Shown piece after piece: positions 1 to 11,580 of a DNA stretch of 64,000 nt. The translations under genes were made by a program, and so were the position numbers. The notes under the pieces were generated by a model, which searched no databases, was not told the origin of the DNA, and saw only the letters and a list, made by a program, of their open reading frames with translations. The DNA comes from Haberlea rhodopensis. Taxonomy: Eukaryota; Streptophyta; Magnoliopsida; Lamiales; Gesneriaceae. The stretch is taken from contig CAJQUN010000002.1 in assembly GCA_907163345.1 (NCBI GenBank), positions 42,447,754 through 42,511,753 of the forward strand, read 5' to 3'. Position 1 is the first letter of the stretch. Every line of letters starts with the position of its first letter.

Positions 1-430
1 AGGGCTGACCTGTTATCTGTGCAGGGCTGACCTGCAATAACAACTAGAAATAATTCTGAGAATTAAATCTTAACAGGGCTGACCTGTTATTTGTGCAGGG
101 CTGACCTGCAATAACAACTAGAAATAATTCTAAATACAGAATTAAATCTAAAACAGGGCTGACCTGTTATTTGTGCAGGGCTGACCTGCAATAACAAATA
201 GAAATAATTCTAAATACAGAATTAAATCTAAAGCAGGGCTGACCTCTTAATATGTGCAGGGCCGACCTGCATTAACAACTAGAAATAAATAATTCTAAGT
301 ACAAAATTAAATCTAAAGCAAGGCTGACCTGGTAATCTGTGCAGGGCTGACTACATTAACAACTAGAAATAATTCTAAGTACATAATTAAATCTTAAACA
401 TGGCTGACCTGTTATCTGGGCAGGGATGAC
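1..430. repeat. 78-bp minisatellite (left copy)
   Basis: About five to six units of roughly 78 bp are present, each holding two copies of a CAGGGCTGACCTG-like motif separated by TTATNTGTG and followed by an AACTAGAAATAATTCTAA stretch. The array continues past the left edge. It belongs to the interior of the non-autonomous element. Confidence 0.85.
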
Positions 431-690
431 CTGTCTGAACTCCGAAGATAATAAACCGAGCATATAAGTCTCGCCCGACCTGAGTTCCAGAGATAATAAA
501 CCGAACACATATAGCTCGTACGTATTGAACTCCAGAATAATAAATGCGCGTAGGAGATATAGCTCATCTGAGTTTGCAAAGTGAGATGACTTGAGCTCTT
601 GAGATGATAAAATGCTGAGCAAATAAAGCTCGTCTCGTATGATCCCAGAGAATAGAATATGAGCAGATAAGACCTGTGCTAATATTTGAC
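431..690. repeat. Degenerate GAACTCCAGAGATAATAAA-type repeats
   Basis: Short imperfect units built on CTCCAGAGATAATAAA and GAGCANATAAGGCTCG lie between the 78-bp and 56-bp arrays. The equivalent block of the right unit is 7971-8218, and a longer version fills 6430-7085. Confidence 0.6.
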
Positions 691-1990
691 AGGCCTCATA
701 CACCTGGGCTTGAGCAATCAGGGCGGACCTGTGCTAATATTTGCCAGGGCCTCATACACCTGGGCTTGAGCAATCAAGGCGGACCTGTGCTAATATTTTG
801 CCAAGGCCTCATACACTTGAGCTTAAGCAATCAGGGCGGACCTGTGCTAAATATTTGCCAGGGCCTCATACACCTGGGCTTAAGCAATCAGGGCGGACCT
901 GTGCTGATATTTGTCAGGGCCTCATACACCTTGGCTTAAGCAATCAGGGTGGACCTGTGCTGATATTTTGCCAAGGCCTCATACACTTGGGCTTAAGCAA
1001 TCAGGGCGGACCTGTGCTAAATATTTGACAGGGCCTCATACACCTGGGCTTAAGTAATCAGGGCGGACCTGTGCTAATATTTTGCCAAGGCCACATACAC
1101 TTGGGCTTAAGCAATCAGGGCGGACCTGTGCTGATATTTGTCAGGGCCTCATACACATGGGCTTAAGCAATCAGGGCGGACCTGTGCTAATATTTGTCAG
1201 GGCATCATACACCTGGGCTTCATCAATCAGGGCGGACCTGTGCTAATATTTTGCCAAGGCCTCATACACTTGGGCCTAAGTAGGGGTGCTTATCGGACCG
1301 GGTCGATCCGGACCCGGTCCGAAACCGGACCGGTTAGTCCGGTCCTAAACCGGAACCGGACTAACCGGTCCGGAACCGGTTTGATACCGGACCGGATCGG
1401 TTCTACCATTCCGGATTCGGTATCTTACCTGTTCCGGACCAAACGGATCCGGTTCCGGATTGAACCGGAACCAGATCCATTTTAAAAAAAAAAAAAAAAA
1501 TTTCGATAAATCCTTTCCTTTTTTCCATTTTTTTTAAAAAAAAAAAGAAAAAAGAAAAATCTGGTTCCGGGTTGGAACCGGTCCAACCCGGAACCGATGG
1601 AACCGGAACCAGATCCGATCCGGTTCCTTACCGGATCGGATCGGTTCCGCCCATAACGGGCCCGGAACCGGCCGGTTCCGGACCGGTTTGATCCGGTAAC
1701 CACCCCTAGGCCTAAGCAATCAAGGCGGACCTGTGCTGATATTTGCCAGTGCCTCATACACCTGGGCTTAAGCAATCAGGGCGGACCTGTGCTAATATTT
1801 TGCCAATGCCTCATACACTTGGGCTTAAGCAATTAGGGCGGACCTGTGCTGATATTTTGCCAAGGCCTCATACACTTGGGCTTAAGCAATCAGGACGGAC
1901 ATGTGCTAAATATTTGACAGGGCCTCATACACCTTGGCTTAAGCAATCAGGGCGGACCTGTGCTAATATTTGCAAGGGCCTCATACACCT
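690..1990. repeat. 56-bp minisatellite with embedded MITE (left copy)
   Basis: Tandem units of about 56-57 bp carry the landmarks GGGCGGACCTGTGCTAATAT, GCCTCATACAC and GGGCTTAAGCAATCA. The array is split by a MITE at 1281-1708. Because most units give the same translation, several overlapping open frames appear, but they only reflect the repeat. Confidence 0.9.
1281..1708. mobile_element. hAT-type CCGG-rich MITE with 8-bp TSD (left copy)
   Basis: The element is 428 bp, starts TAGGGGTGCTTATCGG and ends GTAACCACCCCTA. It is flanked on both sides by GGCCTAAG (1273-1280 and 1709-1716), a perfect 8-bp target-site duplication typical of hAT transposition. The interior is dense in CCGGAACC-type blocks around a central A/T tract. 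It carries no coding sequence. The same insertion is present in the right unit (8824-9237), so it predates the tandem duplication. Confidence 0.9.
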
Positions 1991-2079
1991 GGGCTTACTC
2001 CGAATATCCCATCCGAACTCCCCATCATCACATCATCCGAATAAGTTCATCCAAAATCCAGAACAAATAAAGATCCCGA

Positions 2080-2370
2080 GCTGTCATATAGGGGCTTACT
2101 GCCAGATTGCATGCCCGAATAGGGGCTTACTGTGAGATTGCATGCCCGAGCTGATATAACTGGGGCTTACAACTAGATTGCATGCCCGATCTGTAGCAAC
2201 AGAGGCTTACTGCGAGATTGCATGCCCAAGCTGATATAATGGGGGCTTACTGCTAGATTGCATGCCCGAGCTGAACTCCTGAATAGGAGGCTTACTGCGA
2301 GATTGCATGCCCGAGCTGATATAATAGGGATTTACTGCGAGATTGCATGCCCGAGCTGTAATACCTGAGC
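2080..2370. repeat. About 50-bp GATTGCATGCCCGAGCTG repeats (left copy)
   Basis: About six imperfect units are marked by GCTTACTGCGAGATTGCATG and CCCGAGCTGATATAA. The right unit (9610-9810) has roughly two units fewer, which explains most of the coordinate offset between the copies. Confidence 0.8.
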
Positions 2371-4130
2371 CTGACATGGTATACCTGAAAAATAATTTGA
2401 AACTAAAACATGTATGAGAAATTAAAATAACGGGTTGGACAGGAAGTTCTGCAATAAGGTGGGCCTGAAGACGGAGCGCCGAAGTCGATGCCAACTTCTA
2501 GGCTGAATCCAAGGCCGGATGATGAACACCGTCTTTTTGGTTGAAGCAGATACTGACTGCCTAATCCAAATTAGGGATGAGATTCCCAAGGTGCCCCATT
2601 GATGCTAGATTTGGCTCCATGTCGGAGCTAACATGTGCATAAGCGTAATGGGTCGAGTATAGGTAAGGTGCACAACAAAATATAACATGTCATGAGTTCG
2701 GCGTAAAAGTACTACAATAATATAGACTAGACAAAAACGATCCAAGGAATTAATATCCACCATTTTAAATGCACGTCGCAACATAAGAAATTTATTATCA
2801 AATACCCCCCGCTTCATATACTAATAAAATCCCGAGAACAAAAGTGGGTCACAATGTGGTGTCATTTCAAGTAAAGATTCTGACTTCGATAAACTTGGCA
2901 TGCCTAACTTTTTATAAATCCCATTCAAATGTAAGCGATTAGCTTCAAATTCCCTGCCAAGAAATTTGATAAGAATTCTCTATATATAGAATTATGTGCC
3001 TTTTGTAGTATATTTCATTGTGAAAATTTCAATATAAAATGAAACTAGCAAGGTTATGACCTTCAAGTTCAGTACAACATCTTTGTAAAAATACTAGAAG
3101 GCCAAGAATTGTTTAAGGAGGAGCACGTAGGTGTTTAGTGAAATTCAAGAAAATTTAACAATTAAACGATTCTCCAACTTATCCAATTTGGCATAGGAAA
3201 GCCAATTAAGAATGAGCTCCTGTCCTACATCCTTATTAAATTCATCTGGTTAAGTAAATAAAAAACTGAAGGAACAAAATTATACACAAGCACCAACTCT
3301 TGTTCTTTGAATCAGTGTAAGAGAATTAAGACATAAAAGTTCTAACCGGGGCGGACATATCATTTGAACTTTCCTATCTTGTTGCACAAATAATAAACAG
3401 CGATAGATATGTCATCTTTGTGCTATGCAGTTCTGCATGAGAAATCTGTACATGCACCTTCTAACAGCCATAGACCATGTCATTCCAATATTACTTTAGC
3501 TATGAGGAATCCCGAGTGGTTCTTGCAATGAATCAAAAATTTGCTCAGGAATAGTTAGACATAATCTAACAAGAACACAGGCCATGAAAATTCTCGGAGC
3601 ACCGTTCATATATCAACAAAATGGTTTATAGTTATTTCATAATGCAAGACAAAGCAATCATGTGTGTTCCCACTATTTGATCTATAGATTCTGTTTGTAG
3701 ATAAAAATTGTCTAAATGTACCATCTGTGGTAGAAGGTGGAGCCGTGGAGGGGTGGAATAAGATAGTAAAAGTGACATATCTTTTCTTCCTTGCACTATT
3801 AGGAAGGAAGAGTGCAAAGAAGCAACATTAGAGATGAAATATTAACTTAGGCAAAATATCAAACACGTAGAAGGCATAGAGTTGTGAGTGTCGAGTGTAG
3901 GCAACAAGGAGTTGAAGAAGCCAGCGACAGAGCACAAAACCACCGATAAATCCCAATGTATTTGAGCCAACCAGTAAGATATTTAAAAATCAAATTGCAA
4001 GTCTCAACTCAAGCCCTAGTATCAAATAATGTGGAGAGCTGATGGAGGTAACTAGAATTCAATGTAATATCAATAACTTCACCTGCAAAATGATTAAAAA
4101 TCACTAATAAAATGGCCAGAATTCAAACCA
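2371..4130. other. Unique AT-rich interior of the non-autonomous element (left copy)
   Basis: No gene or repeat is recognised in this stretch. It is AT-rich, has no long open frame and is almost identical to 9811-11580 in the right unit. Confidence 0.6.
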
Positions 4131-5722
4131 CCATAGGAGGAGAATTCACGACGGAAACAGCAGCCCTGCATCACTGCTAATCGCATCGCCACGTCTACTG
4201 CCCTGCCTCAAATCCCAAGCGCACCGCACCATGGCAGCTCGGCGGCCAAGGACCGCAGTGAAGCTGATGTCCAGCTCTTCCGCTGGCCAAAGGCGCACCG
4301 AAGTTGAACGCATCAAAGATGCGCCCAGCTCTGTCGTTGCCTTGCAACGGGCAACACGACCCCACTGCCACCTCACGCAACCATGCACTCGCCGCCCAGT
4401 GCGTCCATCCCACGAGGCCTCGAGCCCACCCCTGCCATAGCCACACGAACCAGAAGCTCTTCGCCCAGAGCTGTCCGAAATGTCACCTTTTTTTTTTGGA
4501 GTGAATATATGAAAACATTTTAAGGTTCAAAATCCCGATCTGAGTTCTTCGCACAACACCAGATGGATGAAGAAACTACAACCCTGCAACACCATCCAAA
4601 AATCGCAATGCCACAGCGGTTGTCTCCAGCTTATCTGATTTTCCCTGTAGAAGATGAAGAAACCCAAGAGATCGAAGTGTAGAGGTCGAGCTGAAGAGGT
4701 TAGAAGAGAGCTCGAAAACCCATTTCAAAAATCACCCGACTCTCCCTCCTTCCGCCTTACGTCCACACCCAGAACCATTCCATGGAAAAAAAATCCACCA
4801 CTAGTAATTTTTTACATCCTTCACGACAAACTCAGCTCCCTTGGACTTGTAATCCGCTTAAATCTCGTTCCTTGGGGCACGACGGCGCCTCATTTCAGCT
4901 TCACTCTGCCGTGGTGCAGCTCCACTCCAGCGAAAAGGTGCAGAAATTGGCTCGTGGTTCAGGTCGAATGAATGGGGATGAATGCGAGAGTTGCACGCAG
5001 TTTTTGAGGGAGAAAAATAATCTAGCCATCACTATGTGCGCCTCGTCCATTATCAGCAGAAATCGCATCTCCACCGTTGTTATCGGCTCTATTTGTCGAC
5101 GTTGCAGGGTTGGAACCGCATCTCAACGAAGCCCGGCTCTGCCTCGAACCCACTTGGCTCCTCTGCTCTCTCTCTCTGGACCTCTGATTTGGAGTCTCCA
5201 TTAATGAGGCGAGTTTCCTCAAGGCATACGAAGTGTTGGTGGTTGTGGGTGAATAAAAAACCAAACTAATTTCTCTTCATCTTGGACCCACTACTCTGCA
5301 CCACCACCCAGAATCGCACCCCCACAGTTATTCGACGACCAAAGTCGCACCACACATGCTAATCGTCCTTGCCGCCTCGCAAGTCGCGACTATCAACAAC
5401 ACAAACCAAACACCCAGAACCACGCAAACCTCACTCCCAACCAGCCTCTCAAATCCCATAACCCAACACCATAGCTATTCGGCAGTTAGAAGTCTGTCGT
5501 CGAACCAGATTTGGCTTTTTGAAAAACCCAAGAACCTTATCTTCCCAAAAATTCTCCAGCCTCTCTGATTTTTTCCTCCGTAGAAGATGAAGAAACCCCT
5601 GAAATCGAAATGCAAAGGCCGAGCTGAAGAGATCGGAAGAGACCTCGAAAACCCATTGCTAAAAACTGTCGTAAGAACCTCTTCCTCAGCCTGTTGAAGT
5701 ATCAACGTCTTAGCTCGATTTT
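4131..5722 (-). other. GC-richer leader of the non-autonomous element (left copy)
   Basis: In element orientation this is the untranslated leader right after the PBS. It is clearly richer in G+C than the rest of the interior. It contains an internal duplication of about 105 bp (4632-4735 and 5562-5666, both marked by GTAGAAGATGAAGAAACCC and a CGAGCTGAAGAG stretch). Frames of 80-180 codons exist on both strands, but they resemble no family I know. Captured host sequence is possible but not shown. Confidence 0.55.
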
Positions 5723-5738
5723 CCACAGACGGCGCCAA
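5723..5738 (-). other. Primer-binding site of the non-autonomous element (left unit)
   Basis: On the minus strand the sequence TTGGCGCCGTCTGTGG starts one base after the LTR end. This is the form seen after the 5' LTR in plant Tat-type Gypsy elements. The same site lies at 13174-13189 in the right unit, and a one-base variant (GCGCTGTC) follows the 5' LTR of the autonomous-type element near 55351. Confidence 0.8.
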
Positions 5739-5739
5739 T

Positions 5740-6285
5740 TGTTACCTCATTTTTTGGTTCCATTTGTAACAATGAATTTGTGCAAAAAATAAATAGACAT
5801 CAAGATTTTTTACGTGGAGACCCCGAAGGAAAAACCACGGGACCTAGTCCAGTTTGAATCTTCACTATAATATCAAGAATTTACAATATTTGTTGTCCAA
5901 CAATGGAGAATGAAGCAATGAAGAAAAAATGGGGAAGAAGACAGCCAGGGAGAGCAGAAGAACTCCTACCTCTTAGGCGATGATCATCTCTCTGCTAGGC
6001 GATCCCCCCTCTTATACCTATTCTTTTTTTTCATTTATCTTGTTAATGGACCCCTAATTAAATAGGCCAAATGAGCCCAATAAGTAATTGGAAATTGGCA
6101 ATTATAAATGGGTCATTGTAATGGGCTAAGATAATGAGCCAATTAATTGGCAAATGGGTTAATAAAATATTGGAATGGGCCAAGGCAAACGGGCCAAGGT
6201 ATGATGGCCTCTGGTATCTTGTCAGATTGAGTCGAGCCCATTGAATTCGGGTCCAAACCGCACCGGGACAATTATCGGGGTATCA
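5740..6285 (-). repeat. Middle LTR of the tandem non-autonomous element
   Basis: The 546-bp LTR reads TGATACCCCG...GGTAACA on the minus strand, so on the plus strand it starts TGTTACC and ends GGTATCA. It is bounded on the left by a primer-binding site and on the right by a polypurine tract, so it serves as 5' LTR of the left unit and 3' LTR of the right unit. It differs from the LTR at 13191-13737 by about 14 substitutions and one indel. Only two of these lie in the first 200 bp (the PBS side); the other twelve lie beyond about 5940. Confidence 0.85.
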
Positions 6286-6300
6286 TGAGTATCCCCCTCT
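6286..6300 (-). other. Polypurine tract next to the middle LTR
   Basis: On the minus strand the bases just before the LTR start (TGATACC) read AGAGGGGGATACTCA, a purine-rich tract in the right place for plus-strand priming. The Tat element has a comparable GGATGGGGGACTG before its 3' LTR (36609-36621). Confidence 0.7.
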
Positions 6301-6429
6301 AGTCGAGTTAGAGTAGCGCTGTATCGACTCCAACTGGTTAGGTGAGGACCCGGATCGATAGTCCAAATGCCAAACCATTATGTGACCTTGCGTCGTGTCA
6401 AGTTCCCAAGTCATGCTGTCGGTGGAGCC

Positions 6430-7085
6430 GTGACAATTAGAATTCCGAGCTGACAAAGGTGATCAGGAGCCCCGAGGTGATAAAACTGAGCTGAGAAGAA
6501 AATAAGCATATATCCAAACTCCAAGGAATAAGAAATATTCCGAGCAGATAAGACAAATGCGGACCATGTTTATCTTGGTTGAGCCGGCCTGAGCAAATAA
6601 AGCTCGCCTGACCTAAGCTCCAGAGATGATGTATGAGAAAATAATACCCATCCGACCTGATATGAACAAATATTGCTCGTCCGACCTGATATGAGATATG
6701 TACAAGCAAACTACGCTTGCCCGACCTGCTCTAAGCTCCGAAGATGAAATATATATGAGCTAATAATATTGGTCCGAGCTGAGCTGAACTCCACACGATA
6801 GATAAGAGCAAATAATGCTCGCCTGAACTCCATAATCAATAAATCTTAGCTCAGTTCCATAGCAGATAAAACACGTCGAACTCCAGAGCTAATAAACGTA
6901 TGGACATCCAGAGTTAATAAATATGTCGTGCTGAGCAAACAGAATACAGCTGAACTCCAAAAATGACCCATGGACAGCTAATAAATCCGAGCTGTTAAAA
7001 TAGTAAGGTTATGCGTTGAGTAAATTGATATAACCGAGCTCCAGACAATCAACATGGAGCGAATAAGGCTCCAGATTGTCGAAAC
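6430..7085. repeat. Degenerate short-repeat zone next to the 3' end of the right unit
   Basis: The stretch is built of imperfect units around CTGAACTCCAGAGATAATAAA-like words and GAGCAAATAATGCTCG, similar to 431-690. It lies just upstream of the polypurine tract in element orientation. No coding potential is seen. Confidence 0.6.
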
Positions 7086-7970
7086 TGAGCTGTTACATTT
7101 GCAGGGCAGGCCTGTGATGAAAACTAGAAATAATTCTAAGAGAATTAAATCTTAACAGGGCTGACATGTTATCTGTGCAGGGCTGACCTGCAATACTTCT
7201 AGAAATAATTCTAAAGGAATTAAATCTTAACAGGGCTGACATGTTATATGTGCAGGGATGACCTGCAATACTTCTAGAAATAATTCTAAGGGAATTAAAT
7301 CTTAACAGGGCTGACCTATTATGTGCAGGGCTAACCTGCAATAACAACTAGGAATAATTCTAAGTACGGAATTAAATCTTAACAGGGCTGACCTGTTATA
7401 TGTGCAGGGATGGCCTGCAATAACAACTAGAAATAATTCTAAGTACATAATTAAATCTTAACATGGCTGACATGTTATTATGTGCAGGGCTGACCTGCAA
7501 TAACAACTAGAAATAATTCTAAGTACAGAATTAAATCTTAACAGGGCTGACCTGTTATCTGTGCAGGGCTGACCTGCAATAACAACTAGAAATAATTCTG
7601 AGAATTAAATCTTAACAGGGCTGACCTGTTATTTGTGCAGGGCAGACCTGCAATAACAACTAGAAATAATTCTAAATACAGAATTAAATCTAAAACAGGG
7701 CTGACCTGTTATTTGTGCAGGGCTGACCTGCAATAACAAATAGAAATAATTCTAAATACAGAATTAAATCTAAAGCAGGGCTGACCTCTTAATCTGTGCG
7801 GGGCCGACCTGCATTAACAACTAGAAATAAATAATTCTAAGTACAAAATTAAATCTAAAGCAAGGCTGACCTGGTAATCTGTGCAGGGCTGACTACATTA
7901 ACAACTAGAAATAATTCTAAGTACATAATTAAATCTTAAACATGGCTGACCTGTTATCTAGGCAGGGATG
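7086..7970. repeat. 78-bp minisatellite (right copy)
   Basis: About eleven units of the same 78-bp repeat as at 1-430, here complete. Unit variants (for example CAATACTTCTAG in place of CAATAACAACTAG) cluster at the left end, which indicates local unit amplification. Confidence 0.85.
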
Positions 7971-8218
7971 ACCTGTCTGAACTCCGAAGATAATAAACCG
8001 AGCATATAAGTCTCGCCCGACCTGAGTTCCAGAGATAATAAACCGAACACATATAGCTCGTACGTATTGAACTCCAGAATAATAAATGCGCGTAGGAGAT
8101 ATAGCTCATCTGAGTTTGCAAAGTGAGATGACTTGAGCTCTTGAGATGATAAAATGCTGAGCAAATAAAGCTCGTCTCGTATGATCCCAGAGAATACAAT
8201 ATGAGCAGATAAGACCTG

Positions 8219-9530
8219 TGCTAATATTTGCCAGGGCCTCATACACCTGGGCTTGAGCAATCAGGGCGGACCTGTGCTAATATTTGCCAGGGCCTCATAC
8301 ACCTGGGCTTGAGCAATCAGGGCGGACCTGTGCTAATATTTTGCCAAGGCCTCATACACTTGAGCTTAAGCAATCAGGGCGGACCTGTGCTAAATATTTG
8401 CCAGGGCCTCATACACCTGGGCTTAAGCAATCAGGGCGGACCTGTGCTGATATTTGTCAGGGCCTCATACACCTTGGCTTAAGCAATCAGGGTGGACCTG
8501 TGCTGATATTTTGCCAAGGCCTCATACACTTGGGCTTAAGCAATCAGGGCGGACCTGTGCTAAATATTTGACAGGGCCTCATACACCTGGGCTTAAGCTA
8601 TCAGGGCGGACCTGTGCTAATATTTTGCCAAGGCCTCATACACTTGGGCTTAAGCAATCAGGGCGGACCTGTGCTGATATTTGCCAGGGCCTCATACACC
8701 TGTGCTTAAGCAATCAGGGCGGACCTGTGCTAATATTTGTCAGGGCATCATACACCTGGGCTTCAGCAATCAGGGCGGACCTGTGCTAATATTTTGCCAA
8801 GGCCTCATACACTTGGGCCTAAGTAGGGGTGCTTATCGGACCGGGTCGATCCGGACCCGGTCAGAAACCGGACCGGTTAGTCCGGTCCTAAACCGGAACC
8901 GGACTAACCGGTCCCGCCGGACTGGATCGGTTCTACCATTCCGGATCCGGTATCTTACCTGTTCCGGACCAAACGGATCCGGTTCCGGATTGAACCGGAA
9001 CCGGATCCATTTTAAAAAAAAAAAAAAAATTCGATAAATCCTTTCCTTTTTGCCTTTTTTTTAAAAAAAAAAAAAGAAAAAAGAAAAATCCGGTTCCGGG
9101 TTGGAACCGTTCCAACCCGGAACCGGTGGAACCGGAACCAGATCCGATCCGGTTCCTTACCGGATCGGACCGGTTCCGCCCATAACGGGCCCGGAACCGG
9201 TCGGTTCCGGACCGGTTTGATCCGGTAACCACCCCTAGGCCTAAGCAATCAAGGCGGACCTGTGCTGATATTTGCCAGGGCCTCATACACCTGGGCTTAA
9301 GCAATCAGGGTGGACCTGTGCTAATATTTTGCCAATGCCTCATACACTTGGGCTTAAGCAATTAGGGCGGACCTGTGCTGATATTTTGCCAAGGCCTCAT
9401 ACACTTGGGCTTAAGCAATCAGGACGGACCTGTGCTGATATTTTGCCAAGGCCTCATACACCTTGGCTTAAGCAATCAGGGCGGACCTGTGCTAATATTT
9501 GCCAGGGCCTCATACACCTGGGCTTACTCC
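8219..9530. repeat. 56-bp minisatellite with embedded MITE (right copy)
   Basis: Counterpart of 690-1990, with nearly the same number and order of unit variants. It is split by the MITE at 8824-9237. Confidence 0.9.
8824..9237. mobile_element. hAT-type CCGG-rich MITE with 8-bp TSD (right copy)
   Basis: Counterpart of 1281-1708 with the same TSD GGCCTAAG (8816-8823 and 9238-9245) and the same termini. It is 414 bp, 14 bp shorter, mainly through a small loss in the CCGG-rich arm near 8910. Confidence 0.9.
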
Positions 9531-9609
9531 GAATATCCCATCCGAACTCCCCATCATCACATCATCTGAATAAGTTCATCCAAAATCCAGAACAAATAAA
9601 GATCCCGAG

Positions 9610-9810
9610 CTGTCATATATGGGCTTACTGCCAGATTGCATGCCCGAATAGGGGCTTACTGTGAGATTGCATGCCCAAGCTGATATAATGGGGGCTTACT
9701 GCTAGATTGCATGCCCGAGCTGAACTCTTGAATAGGAGGCTTACTGCGAGATTGCATGCCCGAGCTGATATAATAGGGGTTTACTGCGAGATTGCATGCC
9801 CGAGCTGTAA
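9610..9810. repeat. About 50-bp GATTGCATGCCCGAGCTG repeats (right copy)
   Basis: Shorter version of the array at 2080-2370, about four units. Confidence 0.8.
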
Positions 9811-11580
9811 TACCTGAGCCTGACATGGTATACCTGAAAAATAATTTGAAACAAAAACATGTATGAGAAATTAAAATAACGGGTTGGACAGGAAGTTCTG
9901 CAATAAGGTGGGCCTGAAGACGGAGTGCCAAAGTCGATGCCAACTTCTAGGCTGAATCCAAGGCCGGATGATGAACACCGTCTTTTTGGTTGAAGCAGAT
10001 ACTGACTGCCTAATCCAAATTAGGGATGAGATTCCCAAGGTGCCCCATTGATGCTAGATTTGGCTCCATGTCGGAGCTAACATGTGCATAAGCGTAATGG
10101 GTCGAGTATAGGTAAGGTGCACAACAAAATATAACATGTCATGAGTTCGGCGTAAAAGTACTACAATAATATAGACTAGACAAAAACGATCCAAGGAATT
10201 AATATCCACCATTTTAAATGCACGTCGCAACATAAGAAATTTATTATCAAATACCCCCCGCTTCATATACTAATAAAATCCCGAGAACAAAAGTGGGTCA
10301 CAATGTGGTGTCATTTCAAGTAAAAGATTCTGACTTCGATAAACTTGGCATGCCTAACTTTTTATAAATCCCATTCAAATGTAAGCGATTAGCTTCAAAT
10401 TCCCTGCCAAGAAATTTGATAAGAATTCTCTATATATAGAATTATGTGCCTTTTGTAGTATATTTCATTGTGAAAATTTCAATATAAAATGAAACTAGCA
10501 AGGTTATGACCTTCAAGTTCAGTACAACATCTTTGTAAAAATACTAGAAGGCCAAGAATTGTTTAAGGAGGAGCACGTAGGTGTTTAGTGAAATTCAAGA
10601 AAATTTAACAATTAAACGATTCTCCAACTTATCCAATTTGGCATAGGAAAGCCAATTAAGAATGAGCTCCTGTCCTACATCCTTATTAAATTCATCTGGT
10701 TAAGTAAATAAAAAACTGAAGGAACAAAATTATACACAAGCACCAACTCTTGTTCTTTGAATCAGTGTAAGAGAATTAAGACATAAAAGTTCTAACCGGG
10801 GCGGACATATCATTTGAACTTTCCTATCTTGTTGCACAAATAATAAACAGCGATAGATATGTCATCTTTGTGCTATGCAGTTCTGCATGAGAAATCTGTA
10901 CATGCACCTTCTAACAGCCATAGACCATGTCATTCCAATATTACTTTAGCTATGAGGAATCCCGAGTGGTTCTTGCAATGAATCAAAAATTTGCTCAGGA
11001 ATAGTTAGACATAATCTAACAAGAACACAGGCCATGAAAATTCTCGGAGCACAGTTCATATATCAACAAAATGGTTTATAGTTATTTCATAATGCAAGAC
11101 AAAGCAATCATGTGTGTTCCCACTATTTGATCTATAGATTCTGTTTGTAGATAAAAATTGTCTAAACGTACCATGTGTGGTAGAAGGTGGAGCCGTGGAG
11201 GGGTGGAATAAGATAGTAAAAGTGGCATATCTTTTCTTCCTTGCACTATTAGGAAGGAAGAGTGCAAAGAAGCAACATTAGAGATGAAATATTAACTTAG
11301 GCAAAATATCAAACACGTAGAAGGCATAGAGTTGTGAGTGTCGAGTGTAGGCAACAAGGAGTTGAAGAAGCCAGCGACAGAGCACAAAACCACCGATAAA
11401 TCCCAATGTATTTGAGCCAACCAGTAAGATATTTAAAAATCAAATTGCAAGTCTCAACTCAAGCCCTAGTATCAAATAATGTGGAGAGCTGATGGAGGTA
11501 ACTAGAATTCAATGTAATATCAATAACTTCACCTGCAAAATGATTAAAAATCACTAATAAAATTGGCAGAATTCAAACCA
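9811..11580. other. Unique AT-rich interior of the non-autonomous element (right copy)
   Basis: Same content as 2371-4130. No gene is recognised. Confidence 0.6.

Larger units (their letters stand above)
1..5739 (-). mobile_element. Left (truncated) internal unit of a tandem non-autonomous Tat-like LTR element
   Basis: This segment is nearly the same sequence as 7543-13190 (offset about 7450-7543), so it is a second copy of the same internal region. Its far end lies beyond the left edge of the window. In element orientation (minus strand) it starts at the primer-binding site next to the LTR at 5740 and runs leftward through a GC-richer leader, unique AT-rich sequence and three minisatellite blocks. 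No gag, protease, RT or integrase motif is visible in any frame; the open frames present are short and mostly made by the repeats. I read it as a LARD-like non-autonomous retrotransposon interior. Over 2401-5739 roughly 20-25 differences from the second copy were counted by eye, below 1 percent. Confidence 0.8.

Noticed and set aside
676..1485. Overlapping open frames with repeated GLIHLGLSNQGGP-like peptides
   Set aside because: They are translations of the 56-bp minisatellite in different frames; both copies of the element show the same effect and there is no protein domain.
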